Part shown: piece after piece, positions 20,950 through 32,056 of the stretch | Layout of the letters: each line of letters starts with the position of its first letter | Position numbering within the stretch: the first letter of the stretch is position 1 | Assembly (NCBI GenBank): GCA_963576735.1 | Contig: OY755197.1 | Coordinates: 3,050,501-3,114,500, forward strand | Direction of reading: 5' to 3' | DNA length: 64,000 nt | Source: Bedellia somnulentella | Taxonomy: Eukaryota > Arthropoda > Insecta > Lepidoptera > Bedelliidae | The notes under the pieces: model-generated | The model's input: only the letters and a program-made list of their open reading frames with translations | What the model was told of the DNA's origin: nothing | Databases searched by the model: none | Position numbers and translations under genes: made by a program

Positions 20950-21070
20950 CATCGAATAGAGTACAAAGCGATCCCTTCCAGGTCGTAGGTGCAAGTCAGG
21001 ATGACGTCACTCCCTGCGAGCACGCCAGTGGGAGCTATGAGGGACACGTCACGCAGAGACCACACTCCTC
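20950..21070 (-). CDS. Beat-family gene, first Ig exon
   Basis: A 121-bp exon: acceptor CATCCTCAG before 21070, donor GTGAGT after 20950. It enters with 2 nt of a split codon and ends with TG of a Trp codon. Translation: GVWSLRDVSLIAPTGVLAGS followed by DVILTCTYDLEGIALYSIRW. LTC supplies the B-strand cysteine that pairs with the YAC cysteine of the 18350 exon, and YDLEG..LYSIRW is typical of Beat proteins. A SINE-E lies only about 47 bp upstream of the acceptor. The signal-peptide exon upstream was not identified. Confidence 0.9.
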
Positions 21071-21117
21071 CTGAGGATGTAAAAGAGAATATTTTAGCGT
21101 ATGGAGATTTTGAATTT

Positions 21118-21366
21118 GACGACGTCCGTGACCGAGTGGAAAGGTGACTAGTTTTTCGGTCCGGATATTGTGGGTTTGATCCCCACTGAGAGTATCATTT
21201 GTGTTATGAGTGTAAATGTTGGTTTCTTAGTCTTGGATGTTATTCATATTATATCCTATTAAATATATTTTTGAGTTAGTTATCCATAAAACCAGTTCTA
21301 CTTAGTTTGGGGCTAACTTAATCTGTATAATGTGTAAAATATGTCCGTATATATTTATAACGTACG
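21118..21366 (+). repeat. SINE-E copy, near full length
   Basis: tRNA-like head GACGTCCGTGACCGAGTGG and box-B-like GTGGGTTTGATCCCC, middle TTCTTAGTCTTGGATGTTAT, end GGGGCTAACTTAATCTGT..ATATGTCCG. This architecture is widespread in Lepidoptera. Confidence 0.88.
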
Positions 21367-21369
21367 TAC

Positions 21370-21435
21370 AATACATATACTCTCGCCTATAAATAGGAAA
21401 GACGGGGTAGTCGGAGCTTCAGAATTTTGGAAGCA
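21370..21435 (-). repeat. SINE-B 3' fragment
   Basis: CATATACTCTCGCCTATAAA and GGGGTAGTCGGAGCTTCAGA. Confidence 0.65.
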
Positions 21436-21804
21436 CTTTATGAAAATATTGTTTAGTAATACTAATATTAAATTTCTTCGCTTAATTCCGCTAAATACCT
21501 TCAGTCTTCATGCAACATGCACTGTGCACCGCCCGCCCTCTCACTTACAAGAAATCGAAAAGCAGACAAACCACCACACACACACCCGCTATGAAAACCA
21601 CAGGCAACCACAAACATGCGACGCGTTTCGACTCAACGCATCATTGTCGAGCAGTAGACAGTTCGGCAGCTGACCACCGAGTTGCTGCCGAACTGCAGGT
21701 ATTTAGTGGAATTAAGCGAAGAAATTTAATAATATTAGTATTGCTATGGATTTCCGCAAAGTAACGCCTGATTCAAATCCAATATTGTTTGATAAAGAAG
21801 ACTT
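21436..21804. other. Unassigned stretch with a 12-bp hairpin
   Basis: Moderate GC between 21500 and 21700. 21658-21694 holds inverted CAGTTCGGCAGC / GCTGCCGAACTG around a 13-nt spacer. Short plus-strand frames have no recognised motif; a host exon cannot be excluded. Confidence 0.35.
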
Positions 21805-22105
21805 TGTGATGGGTCTGCAGCCACATCGCTCAACAAACACTTTAAAGGTCATGAAAACATTAATCATCCGTATGAACCTCTTGGCTCAGCAACATTTGGA
21901 AGTTGATAGGGGAGAAGGTGGTAGAAATAAAGTATTGTTGGTGGTGGATCTCCACCCGTGGGTAGAAAAGGGTAGTGATATTTTAAGCAAACACTGCACG
22001 TCAATTTAAAGCTCCCAAGCCATAAATTGCCTCTTACGACACTTGCGGGAAAAATGGGTTATGGCATATAGTCACGGCTACATAGGGTAGCCAGAGGTTC
22101 AAAAT
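21805..22105 (-). repeat. SINE-B remnants, scrambled
   Basis: Pieces of one or more copies: GGGTCTGCAGCCACATCGCTC, AACATTTGGAAGTTGATAGG, GGGTAGAAAAGGGTAGTGAT, and at 22060 ACGGCTACATAGGGTAGCCAG. Order suggests internal deletion and rearrangement. Confidence 0.65.
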
Positions 22106-22150
22106 AAAAAGAAACTCAGCCACAACGTTTATAATTACCAGAAAATTAAA

Positions 22151-22400
22151 GTACATACATACATACATATACTCACGGCTATAATTCCTTAGAAGGGGTA
22201 GCGAGAGCCAAGGAATTATAAATTCCTCAGCCATTTTTGGAAGTTGAGTGGGGAAAAGGTGGTAAAATAAAGGTTTTTGGTGATGGGTCTCCAACTGCAT
22301 CGCCCAAAAATCCAATAAAAAGCCCCGATACCCTTAGTCGCCTCTTACGACACTCGTGGGTAGAAAGGGGTAGCGACATTCTAAGCCGGCACTACACGGC
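22151..22400 (-). repeat. SINE-B, full length
   Basis: Runs from the CATACATACATACATATACT tail through GCATCGCCCAAAAATCC to the head CCGGCACTACACGGC. Confidence 0.93.
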
Positions 22401-23554
22401 AATCTTATCTAATTATTCTATAAGATCCATGTGTAGTTCCTAATACTAAAATGCATAATTAATAAACATGTTAGTCAGTACAACTTCTTCAGAAATATAT
22501 AGCGAGCAGAAATTACTTTTATTTTCGCTGCATACTAAGTTTTCCGTGATAAGTTAAGTAAAAAGTTTGCGATTTATAATTAAAAATCCATCAGACAAAA
22601 TAAAGTTTCAGTCAGAAAGCATAAACCCAAAGAAGCAACGTTTACAATACAGAATGTGACGTTGCTAAAAGCTTCCAACAAAGTTCGGACAAAGCCAAAA
22701 AGCTTATTACCGTGAAACTGTTTTGCGAACACAATTGTATGAAAGAAAAACATTTCTACCAAGTTAGTCTGTTCCATTCACTTTTCGTCCCGGTGCTAAT
22801 TGAATTTCCACCATTCATATCGCACCTTGTTTTTATTGAATGTATGAACAGCTTGTGTTACCCCATTCTGTATAACTGACTAAGAATTTGTTTCTTCCGA
22901 AGCTGGATACCCTTTGTGATTTTAGTTGAAATTGCATGTAGCCAAGTCAACTCAACGTTGATAGCGTATATCCCCTAAGGTATAGTAAATATATACGTAT
23001 ACTTCTGAACATCATATATACAGAATCTTCATTAGATTACTTGTTCATGTTTATTAATTGTTGTAAAATAATGTTAATATATGTAATAGGTATTTTGTAG
23101 TAGATATTTAATAGATGTATAATTGTAATATGTAATGTAATGGTTATGTTATGTAAATAAATAAATAAAATAAAACAATATTTTGGTCATTTGTGTGTGA
23201 TTTCCCAAGTCATGTTTCGACAGTGTATTCCTGCGATAGGAGGTTTCCCCATCGCCGCTTTGTCAAATGACATTATTATTGATTTGATTTAGTCTTCTAA
23301 AACTCACAGGATTTTCTTCTCGATGTTTTTTACCATGTGTTTTACAACCACTAATTTTGTATTTTCTTCCGAGAGATTTGAAAATAAATAAACTTGCTGG
23401 GTAGGAATGCTGAGTCGGAATCATATTAATGAGAGTTTAATTAAGTCAAATGCGTAGTTGGTAAACGGTGACGGAAAACATCGCGAGGAAAGTCCCATAC
23501 TTTTAAGACTGTTATCGTGTCGTTTTCCTAGTTACTAAAAAGTGCATTCATCAG
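22401..23554. other. Gene-free stretch
   Basis: AT-rich, no gene seen. Weak SINE-A echoes at 23220-23270 (CGATAGGAGGTTTCCCC) and 23460-23495 (AACGGTGACGGAAAACATCG). 23150-23170 is an ATAAATAA tail that may end an unrecognised element. Confidence 0.4.
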
Positions 23555-23765
23555 GCGACGTCTCTGGCTAAGTATTTAGGTGACTAGCTTCTAGGTCAGG
23601 AGGTTGCAGGTTTGAATCTTGCTGAGGGCAGCATTTATCTGATTGACATAAATGGTGTGTCTTGAATTTTATTTATATGTGAATTATATAATATTCAGTA
23701 ATTCGTTGAGTTGTTGCCCATACAACAAGTCATTAACTGGTAATTACTTTGGGACTAACTTGATA
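23555..23765 (+). repeat. SINE-E copy, diverged
   Basis: Head GGCTAAGTATTTAGGTGAC with GAGGTTGCAGGTTTGAATC, end TTGGGACTAACTTGATATG and CATATGTCCG. Confidence 0.75.
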
Positions 23766-23824
23766 TGTGTCATATGTCCGTTCCTATTTATTTATTATCA
23801 GAAGCAGCGATAGGAATGCTTACT

Positions 23825-24055
23825 ATCACGGCAAGCTGTTGTGATTGTGTTGATTCCAAGCTCTCCTCAGTCCAGAAGCTTAAAGAGATCTTACGATGCA
23901 GCAGTGAACAGTTTCGGAGAAATCACATGTCCCTGTCTAACTCCACGCTGCAATTAGATTGGATTCGTCTTCTGGTACGGGAGTTGGAACGAAATTGTGG
24001 CGTTTTAATAGAAACACTTAAACAGCCGTCACTTTAGAGTCAACTTATACGTGCA
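23825..24055 (-). pseudogene. RTE-type LINE reverse transcriptase fragment
   Basis: Minus translation gives RGVRQGHVISPKLFTAAS, then DLFKLLD and LGINT, the RT motif region of RTE-like LINEs (VRQGDVISPKLFTA). The downstream ADD motif is not preserved and stops are present. Confidence 0.75.
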
Positions 24056-24814
24056 TTGCAGTTGAGATATAAATATGGGAGTTAGATGGACGGAAAGAGC
24101 TTAAAAAAAACTGAGTTCATTGGATTAAAAAAACATTTTTGACGTAAGTGCACATCCGACCTAATGCTTCTGAGGTCGAGATTTATTGAAAAACATAAAC
24201 TGAGTTTTCTTGTATAATTATTTGTGATTTCTACAAAAGCCATTGATATACATATTTTGATTCGGCGAACTGTCTCGCAAACGTTGGAACGTTAAAACCT
24301 GCCTACACAGCATTAGGTAATGTACCGCCACTGGCGCATATAAATGCATGATAACTAGAACCTACTGTTACAAACATTTTCTACCCTCAAATCTTATTCT
24401 TATCTGCATCTTTTTCTAACAAGTGAAATAAGAAAGGGATACAGGTAGTTTGAGCGGAGAAGCTTGAAAGTGATGACACTAGATGTCGCTAATTTACGAC
24501 CGCTCTGTTTTAGTGCCGTAATCTTGAGAGTCGATAAAACAGATGCGAGTTGCCAGGATGAGACATGCAATAAACAAGGAAAGTTAATCAACTTTGATGA
24601 GGACGAAATTACTTCAATTTGTCAATATCAGACTGTTATTCGTTACATTACGTAAACGGTAAGTAAGGTTGCAAATTGTTTCGATTAGATTTGAAATTTA
24701 GACCGAATGTTAGTGTTTTTTTGACCTTTGTAAAGGAATTTAAATACAATATAGTGCATATTTTCTAAAAGTATAAGGTATATTATACTGAAGTTAACTC
24801 ACAATTCTCACATT
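24056..24814. other. Gene-free stretch
   Basis: No recognisable gene or repeat. The 63-codon frame at 24464-24655 has no known motif. Confidence 0.4.
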
Positions 24815-24925
24815 GTTATATGACTTTAGAAAAGACAAATTGGTGTAGGCCCGACCCAGGATTGGAACTCACGCCCTTCTGTTTTCGGGCGGGTGTTCTA
24901 CCCGCTGGACTATCATGTCGCCAGG
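24815..24925 (-). repeat. SINE-A, tRNA head only
   Basis: ACTTTAGAAAAGACAAATTGG, CCCGACCCAGGATTGG and CTACCCGCTGGACTATCATG: the head half in reverse; the core and tail are absent. Confidence 0.88.
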
Positions 24926-25650
24926 TGATCATCTTTTTGAATTAAGTTGATAATTAATAGCTTAGAAATCCAAAACAAAACAAAAACTTGATTTCAAATT
25001 GCCCAGTTTTCTCTAAAACGAGTACTGTATATTGATTTTATTATTTATTTATATTTTGGTACGATGTTTATTTTAGAGTAAAATTTTAGAATCAAGGATT
25101 TTTAACCATTTAAATATATCGATAGTAAATCAAAGTGCGATATAAATAAAACGGTCGGTGTCGAGTTGACAAACGCATTGGCTATTCATCAACATGGAAC
25201 TGGATCATGGAAGAGTCGCCACACAGGCGAGAGCAAGGCAAGGCAAAATTTTGATAGAATAATTAAAAATAATGTAAAAACACGCGATTAAAATATCCGA
25301 AAATCAATAGTTGTTTCAATTATAATGTGCAATCGTGAAGATAAAGTAACCTTAATAAATATAAAGTAATATGAACGAATTATGAAAAACTTTTCCAACT
25401 AACACAAAAATATGTTACAGCGAAAATACTGCAGGCTGACCACCCACGACCGGTTCCGCTCTTTTCAGTTAATTAACGCCTTCATTTGTCCAACCTCCTT
25501 TGTTTGTGATGACAGCGCCATCTTTTGAATTGACTAATGAATAAATTAATAAATTGTCGTGACGGTGTTTGTTGTTGGAAAAAACTTGTTATAATATCTA
25601 GTATTGTTTTAAGGCTTTTGTTCTCTTCTGAGAAAAATCAATCAATATTA
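24926..25650. other. Gene-free stretch with one repeat fragment
   Basis: 25264-25340 (ACACGCGATTAAAATATCCG, then GTTTCAATTATAATGTGCAA) is a single copy of the sequence that forms the inverted duplication at 31291-31506. The rest is unassigned. Confidence 0.5.
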
Positions 25651-25940
25651 TCTATACTAATATTATAAAGCTGAATAGTTTGTTTGTTTGTCTGAACGCA
25701 AGGATCTCAGGAACTGCCCAAACAAATTGAAAAATAATTTTTATGTTGAATAGTCTTAGTATTTATTGAGGAAGGGATAAGTCTATATATCATCACGCTG
25801 CAACCAATAGGAGCAAAGATTCAGCAAAAAATGTTACAAAAACAGGAATAATTATTCATATTTTAAGACTTCCGTTGTGTGCGCTGCGTAAACGGTTTAA
25901 GTTACCCAATGTATTAAAGATTTATTCTTCTTTAAATGGT
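25651..25940 (+). mobile_element. Helitron 5' end fragment
   Basis: Starts TCTATACTAATATTATAAAG after a host A, followed by GTTTGTTTGTTTG, GATCTCAGGAACTGCC and TATATCATCACGCTGC, a typical lepidopteran Helitron 5' region. A 3' end was not located. Confidence 0.75.
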
Positions 25941-26457
25941 CTTAAAAAATGTCCGCAACAGTATGCAATAAATAGCAATGTCTATCTTTTAAGGTTGACT
26001 CACTATAACCATTTTTATTGTAATAATTTTTTGTCGAAATTAATGCATTATTGCCAATTATTTTCCATAATGTTTTATCAACATAATATCAATCCTTATC
26101 CAAATAAATATGTTGTTGATTAAGAGTATTTAATTATGAACAAAATATAATATACCATTATACCAATATTATAAGATTAATTTTTCATTGTTATACTATC
26201 AAAGAAAGTATTTCGAAACTAAATCAATTGACAAAAGTAAATTTATAAATTTTAAGTGTCGACTTATTAAAACCAAACCAATCGATAACTAATTAAATTA
26301 AATTGACTTCACCAAGCCGTACAGAGCGAACGGAAATGAAATAAGACGATTGACAAATATGTGACTTGCACAGTCATGTTCTGTAGAAAGCTAGAGCATC
26401 GGTACAGAACTAAGCGTTGAACTCATGTTGAGCTGTTTAGATGCATTTAATTAAAGT
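25941..26457. other. Gene-free stretch
   Basis: May include further degraded Helitron interior up to about 26130; otherwise nothing recognised. Confidence 0.35.
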
Positions 26458-26822
26458 TATTAGCCATGATAGTCCAATGGGTAGAACCACCACACGTCAA
26501 TACAGAAAGGCGTGAGTTCAAATCCCGGGTCGAGCCTACACCAATTTGTCTTTTCTAAAGTCATATGCATGGTTATTTTATCATGGTTTTTAATGGTTAG
26601 GGAAAATATCGTTGGGAAACCCGCATGGCTATGTTGTACTTAGTCATATGACAGTGTATTCGTAAAAAAGGGGCGATAGGTTGCCCCCTGTGTACACCGT
26701 CCACGTACAACGTGGGTACTCCTGAACACTAGGTGACAATGTCACGTGTTGTTGAAAAGTATTAGTATCTCTGCCAACCCCTTCGAGGATATACGGCGTG
26801 AACGCTTGAGTCTTGAGTTGAA
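26458..26822 (+). repeat. SINE-A, diverged near-full copy
   Basis: Head CATGATAGTCCAATGGGTAG, box-B-like GAGTTCAAATCCC, core with AGGGAAAATATCG, end CGGCGTGAACGCTTGAG. Confidence 0.9.
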
Positions 26823-26860
26823 ATAATGGTCGGCATATTTTTCACATAGGAAATATATTT

Positions 26861-27021
26861 ACATACATACATATACTCACGGCTATAAATCCCTAGATGG
26901 GGTAGCGAGAGCTAAGGAGTCAGAAATTTCTCAGCCACTTTTGGAAAGTTAAGTGGGGAAAAGTTGGTAAAATAAAGGTTGTTGGTGATGGGTCTCCAAC
27001 CGCATCGCCCAAAAATCCCTT
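26861..27021 (-). repeat. SINE-B, 3' two-thirds
   Basis: ACATACATACATATACTCAC tail to CGCATCGCCCAAAAATCCC; head missing. Confidence 0.9.
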
Positions 27022-27650
27022 TAAATATATTTAATTTTGCACTAAATAATTTAAATAATTTCAGTGCTCGCTACTGTTAAATAAATTGACAAATAAATTT
27101 TAATAATTGTGACCGATAACAAGGACACTTTTTTCACACCTAAAAGACCATCTGTTTTTGTTTTAGGACGAATAAATAAAATCGAAGTTATTGAGATCCT
27201 CTCAATTATTAGTAAATTTACAATAAATGTACGTTTAGCGTGAGTATGACATACAACCAAAGGTCTCACGGACGGATATGAACCGATTTGGCTACAAATT
27301 GGAGGGTGCCTCCCCTCCAATTAGCTTAAAAGAGGCTTAGAACGAGGAAACAGACATATATACCTACTTATTGTTCCATTTTTTTTTCATCAATTGTAAC
27401 CTAGGATTTTTATAACAAACACAAGTTATGTATCATCACGCATACATTCAAAGTTTATCACTACTCTACCATTGTGAAGCTGGAGTGGTTCACAACTTTT
27501 TTAGTAATAGTTTTCTTTAAAATTGAATGGGCTGCGTCCGACTTGCGTATGTTTCAACACATGCTTAAGCACACAAACACGTTAAAAAGCTTTACCTTCA
27601 CTGCAAAAACGTAAATCATTCGCACGTGATGCGAAGAAGTAATATATAAA
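27022..27650. other. Gene-free stretch
   Basis: No gene or known repeat recognised; the 89-codon minus frame at 27051-27320 has no domain. Confidence 0.4.
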
Positions 27651-27788
27651 CGCCCGATTTCTGAATTGAGTATTCCAGCTTAGAACAACTTAAGTATCGT
27701 TCTGTCGCATTGAAATCTTAACAACTGAATGAGACAAAACGATACTTAAGTCGTTCTCAGCTTGAAAACTCAATTCAAAAATCGGGCG
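27651..27788 (-). mobile_element. Short MITE with CGCCCGATTTCTGAATTGAG ends, copy 1
   Basis: About 138 bp, inverted ends of about 50 bp (CGCCCGATTTCTGAATTGAG / CTCAATTCAAAAATCGGGCG). The asymmetric loop is the reverse complement of that in the copy at 33028, so the two lie in opposite orientation. Confidence 0.88.
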
Positions 27789-27954
27789 AAAGTGATTTAT
27801 TGCAATGAAGGATTATGATTCGGAATAAGTTGAATTTACTTGGATCACCTAATACTCGCAAACACCGTACATAATCCAGGCATCAGATGTATTGAATCGT
27901 TACACAATATATATTTTTTGTACATATTCATGCCATTATTTCCCATTGGATCAG

Positions 27955-28012
27955 ATTTTCGTGTAGTGTAGACTAAGAATGCCACTACCCATTTCTACCC
28001 ACGGGTGTCGCA
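27955..28012 (+). repeat. SINE-B head fragment
   Basis: CGTGTAGTGTAGACTAAGAA to CCACGGGTGTCGC, then lost. Confidence 0.75.
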
Positions 28013-28506
28013 CACTTCATGGTTTTCCATCCAAACACGTGGGACAGAAGCGTACACGATTGGTATGATTAAATTCAGCGGCGATGAAAAGTTTTCTATA
28101 GTTGAGGCGTGCATATATCAATAAAAATAAGAAATCGAAGCAAAAAAGTAAAATTTTATAAATTAAAAGATTATTATTTATAATTATACTATGAATATTA
28201 TCAATTATATAGTTCTCCTCCATAACACACTTTTCCAGTTCAACTGTAGTTTCCATAAAAAATGTGTGAACATCCAAGTCTTCCGCAAAGCAATAAAATA
28301 AAATGTAATGGAATATTGGTCATATATCTTTGTCTGTTGAATCCTAAACAAATAAAATCGAAAATACCCTCAGGAATTCAATTGGTTGTCGAGCGAGCTG
28401 TCACGCGACAAACAGACCGACCAAATAACGCGGGAAAATAGATATATTGAAAACTCTTTATTGTACATCAACGTATCGAATATAAATCCTACATTCATAT
28501 CAAAAG
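28013..28506. other. Gene-free stretch
   Basis: AT-rich; nothing recognised. Confidence 0.45.
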
Positions 28507-28742
28507 TGCCGGCTTAGAACGTCACTACCTCTTGCTACCCATGGCTGTCGTAAGACGATTAAGGGTATAGGAATTTTTAAGTGGTTTTTGGGCGATGCGG
28601 TTGGGAATCCATCGCCAACGATACTTTATTTCTACCATCTTGTTTCCTATCGACTTCCAAATGTGGCTGAGGAGTTTCCAGCCTTGAAGCTCTGGGTACT
28701 GCTTTTTGGGATTTATGGCTGTGAGTGTATGTACATATATAC
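28507..28742 (+). repeat. SINE-B, second sub-type, left member of tail-to-tail pair
   Basis: Head GTGCCGGCTTAGAACGTCAC to GTGAGTGTATGTACATATA; abuts the inverted copy that follows. Confidence 0.9.
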
Positions 28743-28983
28743 ATACATATACTCACGTCACGGCTATAAATCCCTTGAAGGGGTAGCCAGAGCTAGGGAA
28801 TGATAAATTCCTCAGCCACCTTTGGAAGTTGCGTGGGGAAAAGATGGTGAAAAAAGGTTGTTGGTGATGGGTCTCCAACCGCATCGCCCAAAAATCCCTT
28901 AAAAGCCCCAATACCGTTAGTCGCCTCTTACATACACCCACCGGAAGAAATGGGGTAGTGCTATTCTAAGCCGACACTACACA
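28743..28983 (-). repeat. SINE-B, right member of tail-to-tail pair
   Basis: ACATATACTCACGTCACGGC tail to GCCGACACTACACAG head. The two tails meet at 28740, giving an inverted repeat. Confidence 0.9.
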
Positions 28984-28984
28984 G

Positions 28985-29108
28985 TAGAGTGTATGTATAA
29001 TCATGATATCGGTCAGAATGAAATGACAGTATACGAAGTAAGTGCGAAAGACATGGCTGTTTTATACCACGCGATATCTAGTTAAAAGGTCACTTGTACT
29101 AGGTATGC
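28985..29108 (+). mobile_element. MITE-D copy, sub-type 2, partial
   Basis: GATATCGGTCAGAATGAAAT, CCACGCGATATCTAGTTAAA and ACTTGTACTAGGTATG; left end missing. Next to a sub-type 1 copy. Confidence 0.78.
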
Positions 29109-29109
29109 T

Positions 29110-29250
29110 GCAGAGCAAGCACGAGCACTTGTTTATCGACACCATAACGGTTAGAATGAGGTGGCAGTATACGATACTAAGTAAGTGCGTAAGAGATGGC
29201 TGCTTTATCCCACGCGATAACTAGTTTAAACACGGCTCGTGCTTGCCCTT
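29110..29250 (+). mobile_element. MITE-D copy, sub-type 1
   Basis: From AGCAAGCACGAGC to GGCTCGTGCTTGCCC, whose ends are inverted repeats of each other; core GATACTAAGTAAGTGCG. Confidence 0.82.
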
Positions 29251-29255
29251 CTGGT

Positions 29256-30606
29256 CAGCTAGTAGTTTATATGTTTCCTATACTGAGCGAAAAGCAAGTA
29301 ATGCATTCTAAAAGGGATCTGAAGATTGCACTTCTTGACCAAATATCCCATGGGATATCTGTCAACATTGAAATAGAAAATTGCGTATAGCATCCACGAT
29401 ATCAACCATATAAGTAAATGAAATAGGTGAGCAAAAAATTTGCTTATAAAATTATTTATTTAAAAACAATGACCTCAAAATTATAATATATATCTCTTTC
29501 TCTGCCAAAAAATCTTTTTAAAACATAATTATTATATTTCGTTACATCTTTTTTATTACTTTTAGAGATTTTCTATACGTTAAATTGACATAAATTAATC
29601 GTAAATGATCCCCAGAAAAAATAATTACATCATGTGCGTATAACAATCATAACAAGAATAAAAAGAACAATCATTTGTTACACATTATTTATTTTCGTTT
29701 TCTTGTAAACTTATTACTTCCAAAGCTGCACAAAAAGTTACTCAAATGCTATCATCACGATATTAAATTAAACATATTTTATCATTAAAAAGCATATACA
29801 TGTTCGCCATTTCAATAAATTAATAATCAAAAACTTAAACAGATTTTTGTTTTAATAATAATAATAATGCCTACAATCATAATATGATAAAATAGACACC
29901 AACTATCATTTATTTTACAACTATGAAAAGTGGCTGAGGAATTTGCCTCAAGCGCGAACCTTTGAGCCTTGAGCGTAAATAGGCATATTATTCCTCCGCA
30001 AGGAAATACTATCGAAATCTACACTTAAAATAAAAAAAAGGTACTAGCACCTCTGCTTACCCAGCGAGGATTTACGCCCCGCAATGTATGTTTTATACTT
30101 AGTCTACCCTCTACACAAAGGGAGTCGCAACTAAGTTATGTATCACAGTAATTCCTTAGATTCCTCCGTTCAGTTAATTTCCGGGCGTAACTTCTGATCT
30201 CTCACATCCAATTAAAGACCTCTTAAATCAAACTTCTGGTAGACCAGACCAGAATAGCACTTATTGCTTTGTCAATAGAGTTTCAGTTCGCACCGAATAT
30301 TGTTCCGACTAAAGTTTGTTAAGCTCTGTGTCATCTCGACTAGTGTTGTGATGTGTGTTGTTGTTTTATCGATATTGTTTAATTACAATAGAACAATGAC
30401 TTCTGTTTTTTTTAAACATAAGTTGTTAGTTGAAGGCTGGATTTATTTAGTAGTAAAAGTATAAGTTATTATTAGTAGGTATAGTATCCACAAACAATAA
30501 ATTCTTATTTCCTAAAAATGACCTAAAAATATATTCAGATATTTAGGGCTTTGCATGAAGATAAAGAAACCAGGCTTTACATAAGATTTCATTTGTTGAT
30601 AGTGCT
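29256..30606. other. 1.35-kb gene-free stretch
   Basis: AT-rich to about 29920; 29930-30350 has moderate GC, with a SINE-B-like scrap at 29925 (AAAGTGGCTGAGGAATTTG). No exon with splice sites could be supported. Confidence 0.4.
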
Positions 30607-30972
30607 ATATGGTATTGTCTCCGAAGGGGTTGGCAGAGGTTTTGGTGACACTGCCACCTGATGTTCAGAGGCAGTGTCACATGTGTGTGACACACACACA
30701 GTGAACATGGGTACTGTTTTGCTCGGACAGTGTACTCACGTCATAGGGAGCATACCTAGCGTCGTTTTATACGAATATACTGTCTCTTAACTTAGTAAAA
30801 CTTAGTAATGTGGCTTTCCTCAAGATGTTTTCTCTCACCGTTAACAACCATGATAAATTAACCACACATATGACTTTAGGAAAGACCAGTTGGTACGGGT
30901 TTGACTCGTGGTTTGAACCCTTATCATTTGCACCATAAACGGTGTTCTACCCACTGAGCTATTACGTTTGTC
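30607..30972 (-). repeat. SINE-A, diverged near-full copy
   Basis: CTCCGAAGGGGTTGGCAGAG at the 3' side, CACCGTTAACAACCATG in the core, CTACCCACTGAGCTATTACG in the head. Contains an internal GTGTCACATGTGTGTGACAC palindrome-like expansion. Confidence 0.88.
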
Positions 30973-31290
30973 TTAGAATATTTTATGTGGGTTTTATTAC
31001 CCAAAATATTTGATAATCTTGCTGTTATGTTGTAACTCATCCCATCCCTACAAGTGGTCACAGAGTAGTTACACACAGCTAATGATATTTGAGTTTGATA
31101 TTAGTTGCATGTATCCGAGCTGCTAGATATAATTACTGTCGGAGCCACCAGCACAAATTATTCTAATTCCGAGAGTCGTTGCTAACTTACTTTTGAATCG
31201 GCCATTTTGGCGTAATCTGGCCTTGATTGCGGTACTATTTGTAATATAGGAGTCTGGATAAACGTTTATTGTTACTATAGTATTTTCTGT

Positions 31291-31506
31291 GATTTTCACG
31301 ATTGCACATTATAATTGAAACAACTATTGATTTTCGGATATTTTAATCGCGTGTTATTACATTATTTTTAAAGCCCGACGTTTCGAAAACTTTTCAGTTA
31401 TCATGGTCTTCCCGTGACCATGATAACTGAAAAGTTTTCGAAACGTCGGGCTTTAAAAATAATGTAATAACACGCGATTAAAACATCAGAAAATCAATAG
31501 TTGTTT
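31291..31506. repeat. Inverted duplication with 91-bp arms
   Basis: Arms 31318-31408 and 31416-31506 are reverse complements with about two mismatches and a 7-nt loop. The arm contains AAAGCCCGACGTTTCGAAAA. The left side continues into the same family to 31291. A non-inverted copy is at 25264-25340, so the unit is a dispersed repeat that has been inverted-duplicated here. Confidence 0.88.
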
Positions 31507-31552
31507 CGTTTATTGTTACTATTTTATCATAAAAAGATAAATTTTGACGACA

Positions 31553-32056
31553 TCCGTGGCCGAGTGGATAGGTGAATAGCTTCTCGGTCCGGAGGTTGCA
31601 GGTCCGATCCGCGCTGGGATTAACACTTATGTAATGAGCGTAAATGATTGTTTCTTAGTCTTGGATGTTATTTATACATACATACATATACTCACGGCTA
31701 TATTTCCCTAGAAGGGGTAACCAGAGCTTAGGAATTATAAATTCCTCAGCCACTTTTGGAAGTTGAGTGGGGAAAAGATGGTAAGAATAAAGGTTTTCGG
31801 TGATGGGTCTCCAACCGCATCGCCCAAAAATCCAATAAAAAGCCCCAAATACCCTTAGTCGCCTCTTACGACACCCGTGGGTAGAAAGGGGTAGCGACAT
31901 TCTAAGCCGGCACTACACGGCATTATGTTATTTATATGTATAATATATATTATTAAATATGTCGTTGAGTTAGTATCCCATATTACAAGTTTACTTAGTT
32001 TTGGGCTAACTTGATCTGTGTTTAATGTGCCCGTATATTTATTTATTTATTTAAAA
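31553..32056 (+). repeat. SINE-E split by a SINE-B
   Basis: Head CATCCGTGGCCGAGTGGATA to GGATGTTATTTAT, then resumes ATGTATAATATATATT to TTTTGGGCTAACTTGATCTG and TGCCCG. The interrupting SINE-B is at 31676-31924. Confidence 0.9.
31676..31924 (-). repeat. SINE-B, full length with target-site duplication
   Basis: The 249-bp unit is bounded by perfect ATGTTATTTAT at 31665-31675 and 31925-31935. This copy defines the SINE-B ends: head GCCGTGTAGTG, tail of TATG repeats. Confidence 0.95.

Noticed and set aside
23205..23500. Additional SINE-A copy
   Set aside because: Only two short echoes (about 20 bp each) in uncertain order; kept as a note in the stretch description.
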